A stretch of DNA of 53,779 bases, taken from Bacteroidaceae bacterium (GTDB lineage Bacteria; Bacteroidota; Bacteroidia; Bacteroidales; Bacteroidaceae). The notes under the pieces were generated by a model. It was not told where the DNA came from and searched no databases. It was given only the letters and a program-made list of their open reading frames with translations. The translations under genes were made by a program, and so were the position numbers. Shown here one piece after another: positions 41,826 through 50,609 of this stretch (position 1 is its first letter; each line of letters begins with the position of its first letter). The stretch covers positions 1-53,779 of the forward strand of contig JAFUOP010000021.1 in the NCBI GenBank assembly GCA_017481875.1. The letters are read 5' to 3'.

Positions 41826-42452
41826 TTACCTGTCTGCTGCAAGTACTTTTGTGAGTGTTTCGCGCCAGTCTTCGCCATTGCCTACTTTCAGAATATTTAT
41901 GCCTACTTTGCGGGCGGCTGCTATGTTGCGCTCACCGTCGTCTATGAAGAGTGTCTCCTCGGCCTTCATATTGCCCTCGAGCAGCATTTTGCGGTATATC
42001 TCCTCGCCGGGTTTTGAGCAGTTCATTTTGTAGCTGAGGAAAAGCATGTCGAAGTAGTCGTCGAGAGATTTGCCAGCCGGGGTGAACTCCTTGCTGCGTG
42101 CCCAGCTTTGTATAAAGGGGTTTGTGTTGCTCAGTACCGAGAGGCGGTAGCGGGGGCGCAGCTGTTGTAGGAATTCGAGGAATTCGGTTTGCACTTTTAC
42201 TATAAATCCCAGCCATGCGTGCTTGGCTTCGGCATAGCTTATGGGGCGGTTACACATCTTGGTAAGTTCTTCGCAAAACTCCTCGGCTGTTATATCTCCA
42301 TTTTCAAGTGAAAAGAATGGGCCGCTTTGCAGGTATGAATTTATATATTTATCGGGCTCCGGCACGCCTATTTCTTTGAAGCGTTGCAGGGCTTGTTGGG
42401 TGTCGATGAGTGTGAGTACTCCCCCAAAATCAAATACAATATCTTTTATCAT
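41826..42452 (-). CDS. HAD superfamily phosphatase-like hydrolase
   Basis: This 208-residue protein has HAD motif I VFDFGGVL, motif II SVLSNTN, the motif III lysine in SKPGEEIY, and motif IV FIDDGERN. In motif I the usual second aspartate is replaced by glycine (DFGGV), a variation typical of the epoxide-hydrolase-like and YihX/YqaB branch. A helical cap lies between motifs I and II. It probably dephosphorylates a sugar phosphate or nucleotide in the cytoplasm, but the substrate is unknown. Confidence 0.85.
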   Translation of the reverse strand: MIKDIVFDFGGVLTLIDTQQALQRFKEIGVPEPDKYINSYLQSGPFFSLENGDITAEEFCEELTKMCNRPISYAEAKHAWLGFIVKVQTEFLEFLQQLRPRYRLSVLSNTNPFIQSWARSKEFTPAGKSLDDYFDMLFLSYKMNCSKPGEEIYRKMLLEGNMKAEETLFIDDGERNIAAARKVGINILKVGNGEDWRETLTKVLAADR

Positions 42453-42656
42453 AGTTCTTCTTGTTTTCGCTACGCGAAGTTAATACTTTTACTTGAATAA
42501 GCGGTTTAAATAGTTGGGGCTGCCCAATAATTTTAGTTTTTTTATTGATTGATGTAGTTAAAAGCACTATCTTAGCAGGCCAATTTAGTGGTGCTGCATC
42601 TTTTGAAGCATATAATTGGTTTTCTACTGAATTTAAATGATAATACTCTCGTATAT

Positions 42657-43607
42657 ATGGAGAATTTAGACGGACGTTTGGTTGTTGGTGTCTCTTCGCG
42701 TGCACTTTTCGACCTGGAAAAGGAGAATGAGATTTTTGAGCAGTATGGTGTTGCTAAATATCGTAAGTATCAGGAAGAGCACGAAGATGAGCCGCTTGAG
42801 AGGGGCACAGCTTTTTACTTGGTAAAGAGTTTGCTTGAACTGAACAAGCAGGCCAATCGCCCTATAGTGGAGGTGGTGGTGATGTCGCGCAACAGCCCCG
42901 AAACCGGTATGCGTATGTTAAAGTCGCTCGACGTTTATGGCTTGGATATCACGCGAGTGGCTTTGTCGGGCGGTGAGTCGCTCTCAAAATATCTTAAAGC
43001 ATTCTCTATAGACCTTTTCTTGTCGAAAGATGAGGGTGATGTGCAGCGTGTGATAGATTCGGGTATATGTGCTGCTGCGCTTATCTATGCTCCCCCCACC
43101 GATTTCAACCCCGAGGATAGCCGTGTGAAGATTGCATTTGATGCCGATGCGGTAATTTTCTCCGATGAGTCGGAATGTCGCTTTAAAGAGGAGGGTATTG
43201 ATGCTTTTTATAAATATGAGAAGGAGAATGCCGATGTTCCTTTGAAAGAGGGCCCCTTTGCCAATCTTTTAAAGAAACTTTCGGCCATACAGGAGTGCTT
43301 GCCCACATCTATCGAGTTGTCGCCTCTGCGCCTGGCTATTGTTACGTCGCGCAGCCTGCCTTCGCATTTCCGCGTTATAAAAACTTTGCGTAAGTGGGGC
43401 GTTTATGTAGATGAGGCCTATTTCCTTGGTGGCTTGCGCAAAGATGAGTTGTTGAAGGCTTTTGGTGCACATATATTCTTTGATGACCAGGATACTCACC
43501 TGAGTGAGTCGAGCAAGTATGTGCCTGCCGGCAAGGTGCCTTACCACTCTAATTCGCAGATAAATGAGGTAATCAAGGCCAAGAACGATAAGAAGGCTAC
43601 TGAGTAA
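42657..43607 (+). CDS. Cytosolic-type 5'-nucleotidase
   Basis: This 316-residue protein starts at ATG 42657 (MENLDGRLVVGVSSRALFDL), leaving out 23 upstream residues of the open frame. It matches the 5'-nucleotidase family (PF06189) whose best-known members are animal cytosolic NT5C1. The N-terminal VVGVSSRALFDLEKE, the VEVVVMSRNSPETGMR segment, and the C-terminal FFDDQDTHL are HAD-like catalytic parts. It should hydrolyse nucleoside monophosphates such as AMP. Bacterial members are known in gut and marine groups. It diverges from the HAD gene at its left. Confidence 0.85.
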   Translation: MENLDGRLVVGVSSRALFDLEKENEIFEQYGVAKYRKYQEEHEDEPLERGTAFYLVKSLLELNKQANRPIVEVVVMSRNSPETGMRMLKSLDVYGLDITRVALSGGESLSKYLKAFSIDLFLSKDEGDVQRVIDSGICAAALIYAPPTDFNPEDSRVKIAFDADAVIFSDESECRFKEEGIDAFYKYEKENADVPLKEGPFANLLKKLSAIQECLPTSIELSPLRLAIVTSRSLPSHFRVIKTLRKWGVYVDEAYFLGGLRKDELLKAFGAHIFFDDQDTHLSESSKYVPAGKVPYHSNSQINEVIKAKNDKKATE

Positions 43608-43681
43608 CTTTTCTGTTTTGCAACTTTTTTGTCTTTTGGGTGTTTTTTTAGTAAAATATTTAAAGTAAAAAAAGTTGTCTT

Positions 43682-44146
43682 ATGAAAAGAGTTGTTCCTA
43701 TTATTGTTTTTGTGGCTATATGCTTACTAGTGGGGTATATGTCGCGTTTGTTGCAGGCTTTTTCTTTGGAGTATTGGTATCCTACCTTAACAATCTCGCC
43801 TCTTTCGCCACCGGGTGTGGCATTTCCCATTGTGTGGGGTATTTTATATCTTCTTATGGGTGTTTCTGCCGGGCTTATGTGGGGCGTGCGTTCAATATAT
43901 TCCAATCTCTTGCTCACGTTGTTTACACTGCAACTGTTGCTTAATGTGTTGTGGAGTTTTTGCTTCTTTTATATGCAGTCGCCACTTATGGGGCTGGTAA
44001 TTTTGCTGGCTCTTGATATGATAGTGATTATGTATGTGGCAGGCTGTTTTATGGTGCGTCGTTTGTGTGGTTGGTTGCTTGTCCCTTATGTGATATGGTT
44101 GTTGTTTGCAACATATTTGAATGGTTTTGTTGCTGTGTATAATTGA
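43682..44146 (+). CDS. tspO: TspO/MBR family protein
   Basis: This 154-residue inner-membrane protein has five helices and the TspO signature segments: WYPTLTISPLSPPGVAFPIV, LLLNVLWSFCFF, and WLLVPYVIWLLFATYLN. TspO binds tetrapyrroles, and in bacteria it modulates responses to oxygen and porphyrins. No haem or bacteriochlorophyll genes are adjacent. It follows the nucleotidase by 74 bp that carry CAACTTTTTT and AAAAAAGTTG arms. Confidence 0.9.
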   Translation: MKRVVPIIVFVAICLLVGYMSRLLQAFSLEYWYPTLTISPLSPPGVAFPIVWGILYLLMGVSAGLMWGVRSIYSNLLLTLFTLQLLLNVLWSFCFFYMQSPLMGLVILLALDMIVIMYVAGCFMVRRLCGWLLVPYVIWLLFATYLNGFVAVYN

Positions 44147-44176
44147 TGTATTTATATACGGTTTTTGAATAAAGGG

Positions 44177-44199
44177 GCCTCGCTATTGCTGTGCGAGGC
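44177..44199. terminator. Hairpin at the tspO/dnaJ-like convergence
   Basis: GCCTCGC (44177-44183) pairs with GCGAGGC (44193-44199). It lies just past tspO and overlaps the last codons of the convergent DnaJ-like gene, so it can end the tspO transcript. Confidence 0.6.
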
Positions 44200-45097
44200 T
44201 CTTCATTTTTAGTAGTAGCTCTTTTTGTTGCTTGTTCAGTGTGGGCATAAGCATTTTTATGGTTACTATGAGGTCTCCGCATTCTCCCTCTTTTTTGTAT
44301 TTGGGGAAGCCTTTGCCTTTTAGGCGTAGTTTGCTGTCGGGGGCTGTGCCTGCTTTTATGTTCATACGTACATTCCCGGTGAGGGTGGGCACTGTAACTT
44401 CGCCACCGAGTAGCAGAGTGTATATGTCGGCTGTGGCAGTGAGTGTAAGGTCGTCGCCCTTGCGCTCAAAAAGAGGGTCGGGCTCTATGTTTATTTTTAT
44501 ATAAACGTCTCCACGCTCTCCACTTGCGGTTTTTATACCGCGGTTTCGCAGACGTATTTCTTGCCCGTCGGCTATGCCTGCCGGCAGGGTTATTCTTATG
44601 TTCTCGCCATTTATACTGAATGTCTGCTTGTGTGTGGTAGCAGCTTCGCGCAGGCTTATGGTGAGAGTGGCCTGCAGGTCTTGTGGCTTTTGATATGCGG
44701 TGCGATTGGTGCCGAAATTACCAAAAAGCTGCTCGAAAAAGTCGCTGAACCCGCCGGCATTTCTTGCGCTGCCGCTGAAGTCGCCCCAGCTATCGTAATT
44801 GCCGTAGTTGAACCCGCCGTAACTGTTGTTGCGTGCTTCGTACTCGCGACGTTGTGCTTCATATTCCTCGGCGTGTTTCCAGTGTTCGCCATATTCATCG
44901 TATTTTTTGCGTTTGTCGGGGTTGCCGAGCACTTCATTTGCTTCGTTTATCGCTTGAAAACGTTCTTTAGCCTGCGGGTCGTCTTTGTTTATGTCGGGGT
45001 GATACTTCTTTGCAAGTTTTCTATATGCTTTTCTTATATCTGCTGCGCTTGCATCGGGGTTTACACCCAATACTTTGTAATAATCGATAAATGCCAT
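44183..45097 (-). CDS. CbpA-type DnaJ co-chaperone
   Basis: This 304-residue protein has an N-terminal J domain (about 1-68) with the HPD triad at 33-35, which stimulates DnaK ATPase. A G/F-type linker with Asn and Tyr follows (about 95-135), then the two C-terminal substrate-binding beta domains. The zinc-finger region of DnaJ is absent, so it is the CbpA (type II) form. It works in the cytoplasm. No DnaK or GrpE is in this window. Confidence 0.93.
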   Translation of the reverse strand: MAFIDYYKVLGVNPDASAADIRKAYRKLAKKYHPDINKDDPQAKERFQAINEANEVLGNPDKRKKYDEYGEHWKHAEEYEAQRREYEARNNSYGGFNYGNYDSWGDFSGSARNAGGFSDFFEQLFGNFGTNRTAYQKPQDLQATLTISLREAATTHKQTFSINGENIRITLPAGIADGQEIRLRNRGIKTASGERGDVYIKINIEPDPLFERKGDDLTLTATADIYTLLLGGEVTVPTLTGNVRMNIKAGTAPDSKLRLKGKGFPKYKKEGECGDLIVTIKMLMPTLNKQQKELLLKMKSLAQQ

Positions 45098-45263
45098 AAA
45101 AAGAACCTTTTATTATTCTTTAATAACAATAAAGCGGCAGTGTGGGTTGTGTGTAATGCTGTTTTTGCATTTTTTGTGTTTAATGACTTATAAAATATGT
45201 TTTTTTGCAGGTTGTATGGATTAAAAAAGCTATATTCGCACTCGTTATTATGAATTGTATTGA

Positions 45264-46184
45264 ATGATGAAGAAGATTTTTTTATTTTTAATGTTGGCGG
45301 TAGGCCTCCTTTTTGTCGCTTGCAGCGATGATGGTGAGGGTTATGATGCCGACACTGCTGTTTCTAATTATATACCTGTGCTTGGCGGCCGCAAAGTGGC
45401 TTCGGTGCACACAACAAGTGTTTACGACGGCAGGGATTATTCGTGGAAACACAACTTTGTTTATGACAAGCAGGGGAGAATTAAGGAGGTGAATTCTGAA
45501 ATTAAGCACCATCGCTTGTGGACACAGACCGTAACGGGCGAAAGGCATTACCGTTTGTGCAATATTACCTCCAATGCAAAATATTACTACAACGGAGAGT
45601 TTGTTAAAATAGCCTATTCGGTGGAAAGGGATTACCCCACTTACCCTGCCTGGAATAACTCCTATTCGTTTATAGATGCCGGCTTGCTGAATGAAAACGG
45701 ACATATTGTAAATTACACATTAGGTGATGGTTCGGGCTTTGAGTGTGATTATAACTTTACTTCGTTGAAGAGTGTAACTTTCGATGGCGGTTATGTTTTT
45801 GATATATTGCGCGACAGTAAAGGTAATGTGAATGGGCACAAGTTTACGGGCTTTGATATTGCAGGTGATGATTCTACAAGCGTTAAGCAGGGACGTTATG
45901 AATATACAAGCATAGAGAATAAAACCAATTTCGATTTTTCGGCCTACCTCGGCTATTGGGAGCACGAGCGTTACATAAGTGCTTTGTCCGACTGGCCTTA
46001 TGCGTCGTATCAGCTTGCTGCATTTGGTTTCTTTGGCTCTTGTAGCGAAAATCTGCCTATGTGTGCGGCATCTTCGGCCGGTAATGGGGCTTCTGCATCA
46101 AAATTCTGGACCTTCAAAGATGGTTATCCGGTAACATATACCGATGCAAGCGGAAGAGTTACCGAGATTACATATGTTGAATAG
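45264..46184 (+). CDS. Lipoprotein of unknown function
   Basis: This 306-residue protein has a lipoprotein signal ending LLFVAC with lipidated C20, followed by an acidic SDDGEGYDADT stretch that in Bacteroidota can direct lipoproteins to the cell surface. Two adjacent ATGs are possible starts; the first is listed. The rest is beta-rich with YDKQGRIKEV, LRDSKGNVNGH and YTDASGRVTEI motifs, the pattern of YD/RHS-like or DUF4595 lipoproteins. No catalytic motif is visible. A typical promoter is not obvious. Confidence 0.8.
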   Translation: MMKKIFLFLMLAVGLLFVACSDDGEGYDADTAVSNYIPVLGGRKVASVHTTSVYDGRDYSWKHNFVYDKQGRIKEVNSEIKHHRLWTQTVTGERHYRLCNITSNAKYYYNGEFVKIAYSVERDYPTYPAWNNSYSFIDAGLLNENGHIVNYTLGDGSGFECDYNFTSLKSVTFDGGYVFDILRDSKGNVNGHKFTGFDIAGDDSTSVKQGRYEYTSIENKTNFDFSAYLGYWEHERYISALSDWPYASYQLAAFGFFGSCSENLPMCAASSAGNGASASKFWTFKDGYPVTYTDASGRVTEITYVE

Positions 46185-46248
46185 TGATTTTTGTATGAGT
46201 GTGGGAAATAAACATCTTTTATAGTTGTCCTTGTGCAGTTTTATTGCT

Positions 46249-46256
46249 ATTTTTGC
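46249..46256 (+). promoter_or_regulatory. Probable -7 box for the SPOR lipoprotein gene
   Basis: TATTTTTG, about 80 bp before the ATG, fits TAnnTTTG. A CCTTGTG about 20 bp upstream may supply the -33 element. The leader is A/T-rich. Confidence 0.45.
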
Positions 46257-46336
46257 AGCGGAAAATACTGTTGATTAACTGTTTTATGGGTGTTTTCCCG
46301 TGTTTTGAATATTAACGAATAATTATAAGTAAGACA

Positions 46337-46831
46337 ATGAAAAAACTATTAGTATTGGGCTTAGCCTTGTGTTCAGTGATGGCATTTACCTCTTGTAAAT
46401 CTTCAAAATCGGAGTATAAAAAAGCTTATGACCAGGCTCAGCAACGTGAACTTGCGGGTGAGCAGTCAAGTGAGCCTATAGAGATTGCACCTGTAAATTC
46501 TTCAACAACTTCGGGTACAACAACATCGTTAGATACAAGATACCGCACAGAAAAGGTCGTGCTTACATCGGGTGCCGAGGGTTCTTTGAAAGATTTTAGC
46601 GTAGTGTGTGGAAGCTTTGGTCGCAAAGAGGGTGCTGAGTCTGTAAAGGCCGGCCTTGTGGCTCAGGGCTACAATGCAATAATTGTTCAGAACCCCGAAA
46701 CCGGTATGTATCGTGTTGTTTGTGGCTCTTTCGATACAAAGCAGCAGGCTGCTGAATACCGTGAGCAGTTTAAGGCAAACAACCCCGACAATGCCGACTT
46801 CCAGAAGGCTTGGTTGCTCTATAACAAGTAA
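46337..46831 (+). CDS. SPOR-domain lipoprotein
   Basis: This 164-residue protein has a lipoprotein signal with C20 (AFTSC) and a Ser/Thr/Pro-rich linker (about 40-75). A C-terminal SPOR domain (about 84-155) shows the FSVVCGSFGRKEGAESVKAG and YRVVCGSFDTKQQAAEYREQ repeats. SPOR domains bind peptidoglycan denuded of stem peptides at division sites. It probably sits in the inner leaflet of the outer membrane. It is followed 8 bp later by the mutarotase-like gene. Confidence 0.88.
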   Translation: MKKLLVLGLALCSVMAFTSCKSSKSEYKKAYDQAQQRELAGEQSSEPIEIAPVNSSTTSGTTTSLDTRYRTEKVVLTSGAEGSLKDFSVVCGSFGRKEGAESVKAGLVAQGYNAIIVQNPETGMYRVVCGSFDTKQQAAEYREQFKANNPDNADFQKAWLLYNK

Positions 46832-46839
46832 TAAAAGCA

Positions 46840-47223
46840 ATGGAACCTCTTTGGGGATACAGAGTTAAAGAATACAATGGTGCCGTTAAACGCTATTGCC
46901 AGACATTAGATCTAAAAGATAATCCTGAGCTCATTGCAGAATATCGTCGTCGCCACAGTGAGGGTGAGGCTTGGCAAGAGATAATAGATGGGATACGAGA
47001 GGTCGGAATCCTTGAAATGGAAATTTACTTGCTTGACAATAGGCTGTTTATGATTGTGGAGGCTCCTGTGGATTTTGAATGGGAGACGGCAATGGCACGT
47101 TTAGCCACTCTTCCTCGTCAGCAAGAGTGGGAAGATTATATGTCGGTTTTTCAAAAGGCGGCTCCGGGGAGTTCTTCAAGTGAAAAATGGCGGCTGATGG
47201 AGCGAATATTCCACTTGTATTGA
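46840..47223 (+). CDS. L-rhamnose/L-fucose mutarotase-like protein (RhaM family)
   Basis: This 127-residue protein has the dimeric ferredoxin-like fold of L-rhamnose mutarotase: YCQTLDLKDNPELIAEYRRR then H, EVGILEMEIYLLDNRLFMIV, and the C-terminal ERIFHL. It interconverts anomers of rhamnose or fucose. The catalytic His of RhaM appears as the RRHSEGEAW segment. No rhamnose or fucose genes are adjacent, and the SPOR gene just upstream gives no clue. A strong terminator follows. Confidence 0.82.
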   Translation: MEPLWGYRVKEYNGAVKRYCQTLDLKDNPELIAEYRRRHSEGEAWQEIIDGIREVGILEMEIYLLDNRLFMIVEAPVDFEWETAMARLATLPRQQEWEDYMSVFQKAAPGSSSSEKWRLMERIFHLY

Positions 47224-47236
47224 AAACTTAAAGAGA

Positions 47237-47276
47237 TTAACAATTGCGGCTCACTGCGGTGAGCCGCAATTGTTAA
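47237..47276 (+). terminator. Terminator after the mutarotase-like gene
   Basis: A perfect 18-bp stem (47237-47254 with 47259-47276, loop TGCG), 13 bp past the stop codon. Confidence 0.92.
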
Positions 47277-47386
47277 TTATATATTGAATGTTGCTGTTAT
47301 CTGCGATTAATATTATTTAAATTTAAATAGTTTCTTAATAAAGCATTTTTTTTCGTTGTGTGGGTGGGGCTTTCGTACAAATTCCT

Positions 47387-47394
47387 TACCTTTG
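47387..47394 (+). promoter_or_regulatory. Promoter box close to the ruvX start
   Basis: TACCTTTG fits TAnnTTTG and ends only 4 bp before the ruvX ATG at 47399. The start of transcription would then fall at or next to the A of the ATG, giving a leaderless mRNA. A -33 element is not clear. Confidence 0.5.
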
Positions 47395-47398
47395 CGCT

Positions 47399-47821
47399 AT
47401 GGCACGGATTTTAGCAATAGATTACGGGAAAAAACGTACAGGAATAGCAGTTACCGATGAATTGCAGCTTATAGCCAACGGCTTGACAACTGTTGCTACT
47501 GTGGAGCTCGAAAAGTTTATTCTCGAATATGTGGGGCGCGAGCCTGTGGAGAGAATTGTTGTGGGGCTTCCAAAGCAGATGAATAACCAACTATCGGAAA
47601 ATATGGGGCGCATAAGGCCTTTTGTGAATCGTTTGCGCAAGATTCTACCTTCTATCCCCGTGGAGTTTTACGATGAGAGGTTTACGTCGGTGCTGGCGCA
47701 CCAGGCAATTTTGGCGTCGGGTATTGGAAAAATGGCTCGTCGTGATAAGGCTCTTGTCGATGAAATAAGTGCTACTATTATTCTGCAATCGTATATGGAG
47801 AGCCGCAGAATGTGCAAGTGA
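47399..47821 (+). CDS. ruvX: Holliday-junction-resolvase-like RuvX/YqgF
   Basis: This 140-residue protein starts at ATG 47399 (MARILAIDYGKKRTGIAVTD). The RNase H-like fold marks are AIDYGKKRTG, IVVGLPKQMN and YDERFTSVLA, with the late acidic residues in DKALVDEISA. In other bacteria YqgF processes the 5' end of pre-16S rRNA. It is followed 27 bp later by def, and both may be on one transcript. Confidence 0.92.
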   Translation: MARILAIDYGKKRTGIAVTDELQLIANGLTTVATVELEKFILEYVGREPVERIVVGLPKQMNNQLSENMGRIRPFVNRLRKILPSIPVEFYDERFTSVLAHQAILASGIGKMARRDKALVDEISATIILQSYMESRRMCK

Positions 47822-47848
47822 ATATCAGAATAAAACAGAATAAATAAG

Positions 47849-48406
47849 ATGATACTACCTATTTACCTTTACGGTCAGGCCGTGCTGAGAAAAGTTGCCG
47901 AGGATATTACCCCCGATTATCCCGAGCTTAATGTTCTCATTGAGAATATGTTTGAAACTATGCATAATGCCGAAGGCATTGGGCTTGCTGCTCCGCAGAT
48001 TGGCTTGCCAATTCGCTTGGTGGTTATTGACCTCGATGTTTTGTCGGAAGATTTCCCCGAGTTTAAGGATTTTCGCAAAGTGTTTATAAATGCTCGCGTA
48101 ATAGAGGGCTCGGCCGAAACCGATTCTATGGAGGAGGGGTGCTTGAGTGTGCCCGGTATTCACGAAAAGGTTACTCGCCCGTCGCGTGTTCATGTTAAAT
48201 ACCTTGATGAGAATTTTGTGGAGCACGATGAGTGGGTCGATGGTTATCTTGCACGTGTTATGCAACATGAATTTGACCACCTCGAGGGTAAGGTTTTTGT
48301 AGATAGGCTCACACCTCTGCGTCGCCAGATGAACAAAAAAGGGCTTATGAATCTGCTTAAAGGCAATGCTCGTTGTACTTACAAGACAAAGAGAGTGCTT
48401 AAATGA
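47849..48406 (+). CDS. def: Peptide deformylase
   Basis: This 185-residue metalloenzyme removes the formyl group from nascent proteins. The three signature motifs are intact: GIGLAAPQ at 43-50, EGCLSVPG with metal ligand C98, and H140-E141-F-D-H144. It completes the formylation cycle with Fmt at 21091. Its stop overlaps the next gene's ATG (ATGA), so the TPR protein is translationally coupled to it. Confidence 0.96.
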   Translation: MILPIYLYGQAVLRKVAEDITPDYPELNVLIENMFETMHNAEGIGLAAPQIGLPIRLVVIDLDVLSEDFPEFKDFRKVFINARVIEGSAETDSMEEGCLSVPGIHEKVTRPSRVHVKYLDENFVEHDEWVDGYLARVMQHEFDHLEGKVFVDRLTPLRRQMNKKGLMNLLKGNARCTYKTKRVLK

Positions 48407-50409
48407 TGCGTCGCCGGGCAATAATCCTCTGTTTGCTGTTTGTGTTGTTGCCTGTTGCAAGGGCACAACTGAATACCGAACGTATAATGGAGATAGGGCG
48501 CAACGCGCTCTATTTTGAGGATTATGTGCTCTCGATACAGTATTTTAATAAAGTAGTAGAGGCGAAGCCTTATCTGCACGAGCCCTATTTCTTTCGCGGG
48601 CTTGCAAAATTCTATCTCGACGATTACAAAGGTGCCGAGCAGGACCTCGACAGGGCTATAGAAAAGAACCCCTATGTTTCGCGCAGCTATCAGTTGCGCG
48701 GAATGTGCCGTGCAAAAAATGATAGTGTCGATGCTGCCGCCAAGGATTTTTTAATGGCAATAAAGTATGATCCGCAAAATCCTATTCTGTGGCAAAACCT
48801 TGCGGCAACGGCCTACCAGGGCGAGCGATGGGGCAGGGCTGCCGAGGTTGTGGACTCTCTTTTGCTTTTTGCACCACGCTACACTACGGCCTATTTAATG
48901 CGTGCGCAAATAGCTTTGAAATTGGGCGACAGTATTACTGCTTTTCGTATGGCCGATGAGGCTGTGAAAACAGATGCCTACTCTTGTGATGTGTATGAGG
49001 TGCGGGCTATGGTAAATGCAGAATATGAACACTATGCTGCAGCCGAAGAGAACCTTACAGCCTCTATTAATCTGCTGCCGGGGCGTGCAAGCAGTTATGT
49101 TAATCGTGCTCTTATGCGTTATCATCAGAATAATTTGCGTGGGGCAATGGACGATTATAATATGGCTCTTTATGTTGAGCCGGCCGATTTCATAGGGCAT
49201 TATAACCGAGGCCTGTTGCGTATGCAGCTTGGTGATGATAACCGTGCCATAGAGGATTTTGATTTTGTGTTGGGGGTGGCCCCGGACAATACAATGGCGC
49301 GTTTTAACCGAGGCTTGTTGCGTGAACAGACAGGTGATGTGGCCGGTGCAATAGACGATTATAATCGTGTTCTTGCCGATTACCCCAATTTTGAATATGG
49401 CTACCGGTGTCGTGCGGCAGCGCGTCGCAAAGCCGGTGATGCCAAGGGTGCTGCTGCCGATGAGGCGTGGCTGCTTGAGCGTATGACGGCTTCTCGCACA
49501 GGGCAGGTCGATAAAAACAGTTCCGGCAGTGAGGATAAAACACGTAAACGGAGCGACCGTAATGTGAGCAATTATAATAAAATGATGATTGCTGACGAAG
49601 ATTATGGCGAGAATTATGCAACGGAATATCGTGGTAAGGTGCAAAATCGCAACATACCCGTGGAGCCGGAGCCTATGTATGTGCTCACATATTACAAAAA
49701 TGAGCAAGAACTGCGTGCAACACCATTTTACAAGCCTATAGAAGATATAAATTCGCAAAAACTGTTCCCATACAATGCAATTATTACCAATTGTGAACGT
49801 GCATTGGCTGCGCATGAGGTGGATAGGCATTTTTCCAATATAAATAATATATCTAAAAATATTTCTGAGAATCCCGATAATTTCTATTACCGCTTGTCGC
49901 GTGCGTTGGATTATTACCTTGTGCAGGATCTTGCTTTGGCTATAGATGACCTTGACGCGGCTTTTATGCTTAATGGTGATATGTGGGTTCTCTATTTCAC
50001 TCGTGCTTTTGTGCGCTATAAACTATTGGAGAGCGAGCAGCTGAGTATGATGAATAATAAAAACAGTGGAGTGGGCGTGAGGCGCGAGACAGCTGTTCCT
50101 AATATGAATTATATGCTTATAAAAGCAGATTTAGACAAGGTGGTGGAGCTTATGCCCGATTTTGCCTACGGCTTTTTCAATCGTGCAAATTTATTAATGG
50201 AACTTAATGATTTTAAAGGAGCTGTAGTCGATTATTCCACGGCTATTGAAATAGATTCGCGTTTTGCCGAGGCATATTTCAATCGCGGGCTTGCATATCT
50301 TTATATGGGCAATACCGAGCTTGGTGTGGCCGATTTGAGCAAGGCTGGTGAACTTGGTCTTTACTCGGCTTATAATGCAATTAAACGCTATAAAAATGGC
50401 GAAGAATAG
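48403..50409 (+). CDS. TPR-repeat protein, exported
   Basis: This 668-residue protein has a cleavable signal peptide (RRRAIILCLLFVLLPVARAQ) and two blocks of tetratricopeptide repeats, about 30-365 and 510-660. Recurrent units include YFNKVVEAKPYLHEPYFFRG and GAIDDYNRVLADYPNFEYGY. They are joined by a charged, Asn/Glu-rich linker (about 370-460). TPR blocks mediate protein contacts, so a scaffold role in the periplasm is likely; the partner is unknown. It is coupled to def and is followed by a terminator. Confidence 0.85.
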   Translation: MMRRRAIILCLLFVLLPVARAQLNTERIMEIGRNALYFEDYVLSIQYFNKVVEAKPYLHEPYFFRGLAKFYLDDYKGAEQDLDRAIEKNPYVSRSYQLRGMCRAKNDSVDAAAKDFLMAIKYDPQNPILWQNLAATAYQGERWGRAAEVVDSLLLFAPRYTTAYLMRAQIALKLGDSITAFRMADEAVKTDAYSCDVYEVRAMVNAEYEHYAAAEENLTASINLLPGRASSYVNRALMRYHQNNLRGAMDDYNMALYVEPADFIGHYNRGLLRMQLGDDNRAIEDFDFVLGVAPDNTMARFNRGLLREQTGDVAGAIDDYNRVLADYPNFEYGYRCRAAARRKAGDAKGAAADEAWLLERMTASRTGQVDKNSSGSEDKTRKRSDRNVSNYNKMMIADEDYGENYATEYRGKVQNRNIPVEPEPMYVLTYYKNEQELRATPFYKPIEDINSQKLFPYNAIITNCERALAAHEVDRHFSNINNISKNISENPDNFYYRLSRALDYYLVQDLALAIDDLDAAFMLNGDMWVLYFTRAFVRYKLLESEQLSMMNNKNSGVGVRRETAVPNMNYMLIKADLDKVVELMPDFAYGFFNRANLLMELNDFKGAVVDYSTAIEIDSRFAEAYFNRGLAYLYMGNTELGVADLSKAGELGLYSAYNAIKRYKNGEE

Positions 50410-50453
50410 CTCTTTGCTTGTGAAAAATTCTCTATAGAGTAAAAAAAGTTGAT

Positions 50454-50477
50454 AAATAGGGGTTAATTCCCCTATTT
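50454..50477 (+). terminator. Terminator after the TPR gene
   Basis: AAATAGGGG (50454-50462) pairs with CCCCTATTT (50469-50477), followed by TT. It lies just before the thrS promoter box and occupies its -33 region. Confidence 0.75.
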
Positions 50478-50481
50478 TTAG

Positions 50482-50489
50482 TATCTTTG
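50482..50489 (+). promoter_or_regulatory. Promoter box of the thrS-infC operon
   Basis: TATCTTTG fits the -7 consensus. Transcription would start near 50496 and leave a leader of about 114 nt before thrS. Confidence 0.65.
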
Positions 50490-50500
50490 CATTCATATGC

Positions 50501-50580
50501 GCAGTAGCACAAGTTACGGCTGATTACTGTTTTTTGCTTGGTTTTGTCTATTTGCGCTTTAGTTGCAAGCTACTGCAACT
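50501..50580 (+). promoter_or_regulatory. Structured leader of thrS with two alternative stems
   Basis: GCAGTAGC (50501-50508) can pair with GCTACTGC (50569-50576). Alternatively AGTTGCA (50561-50567) pairs with TGCAACT (50574-50580). The second stem overlaps the right arm of the first, so the two exclude each other, as expected for an attenuator or autoregulated leader. No T-box signature is seen. Confidence 0.5.
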
Positions 50581-50609
50581 TATCGGTTAAAAATTAAAAT
50601 ATTACAGAT

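Noticed and set aside
42453-42483. Possible further unit of the intergenic repeat family (TTCGCTACGCGAAG)
   Set aside because: It has only the short palindrome, no CGAAGATA core, CTGC block or TATCTTTG end, so the match is too weak.
50490-50609. T-box riboswitch before thrS
   Set aside because: No T-box consensus or specifier/antiterminator layout is visible, and the system is not typical of Bacteroidota.
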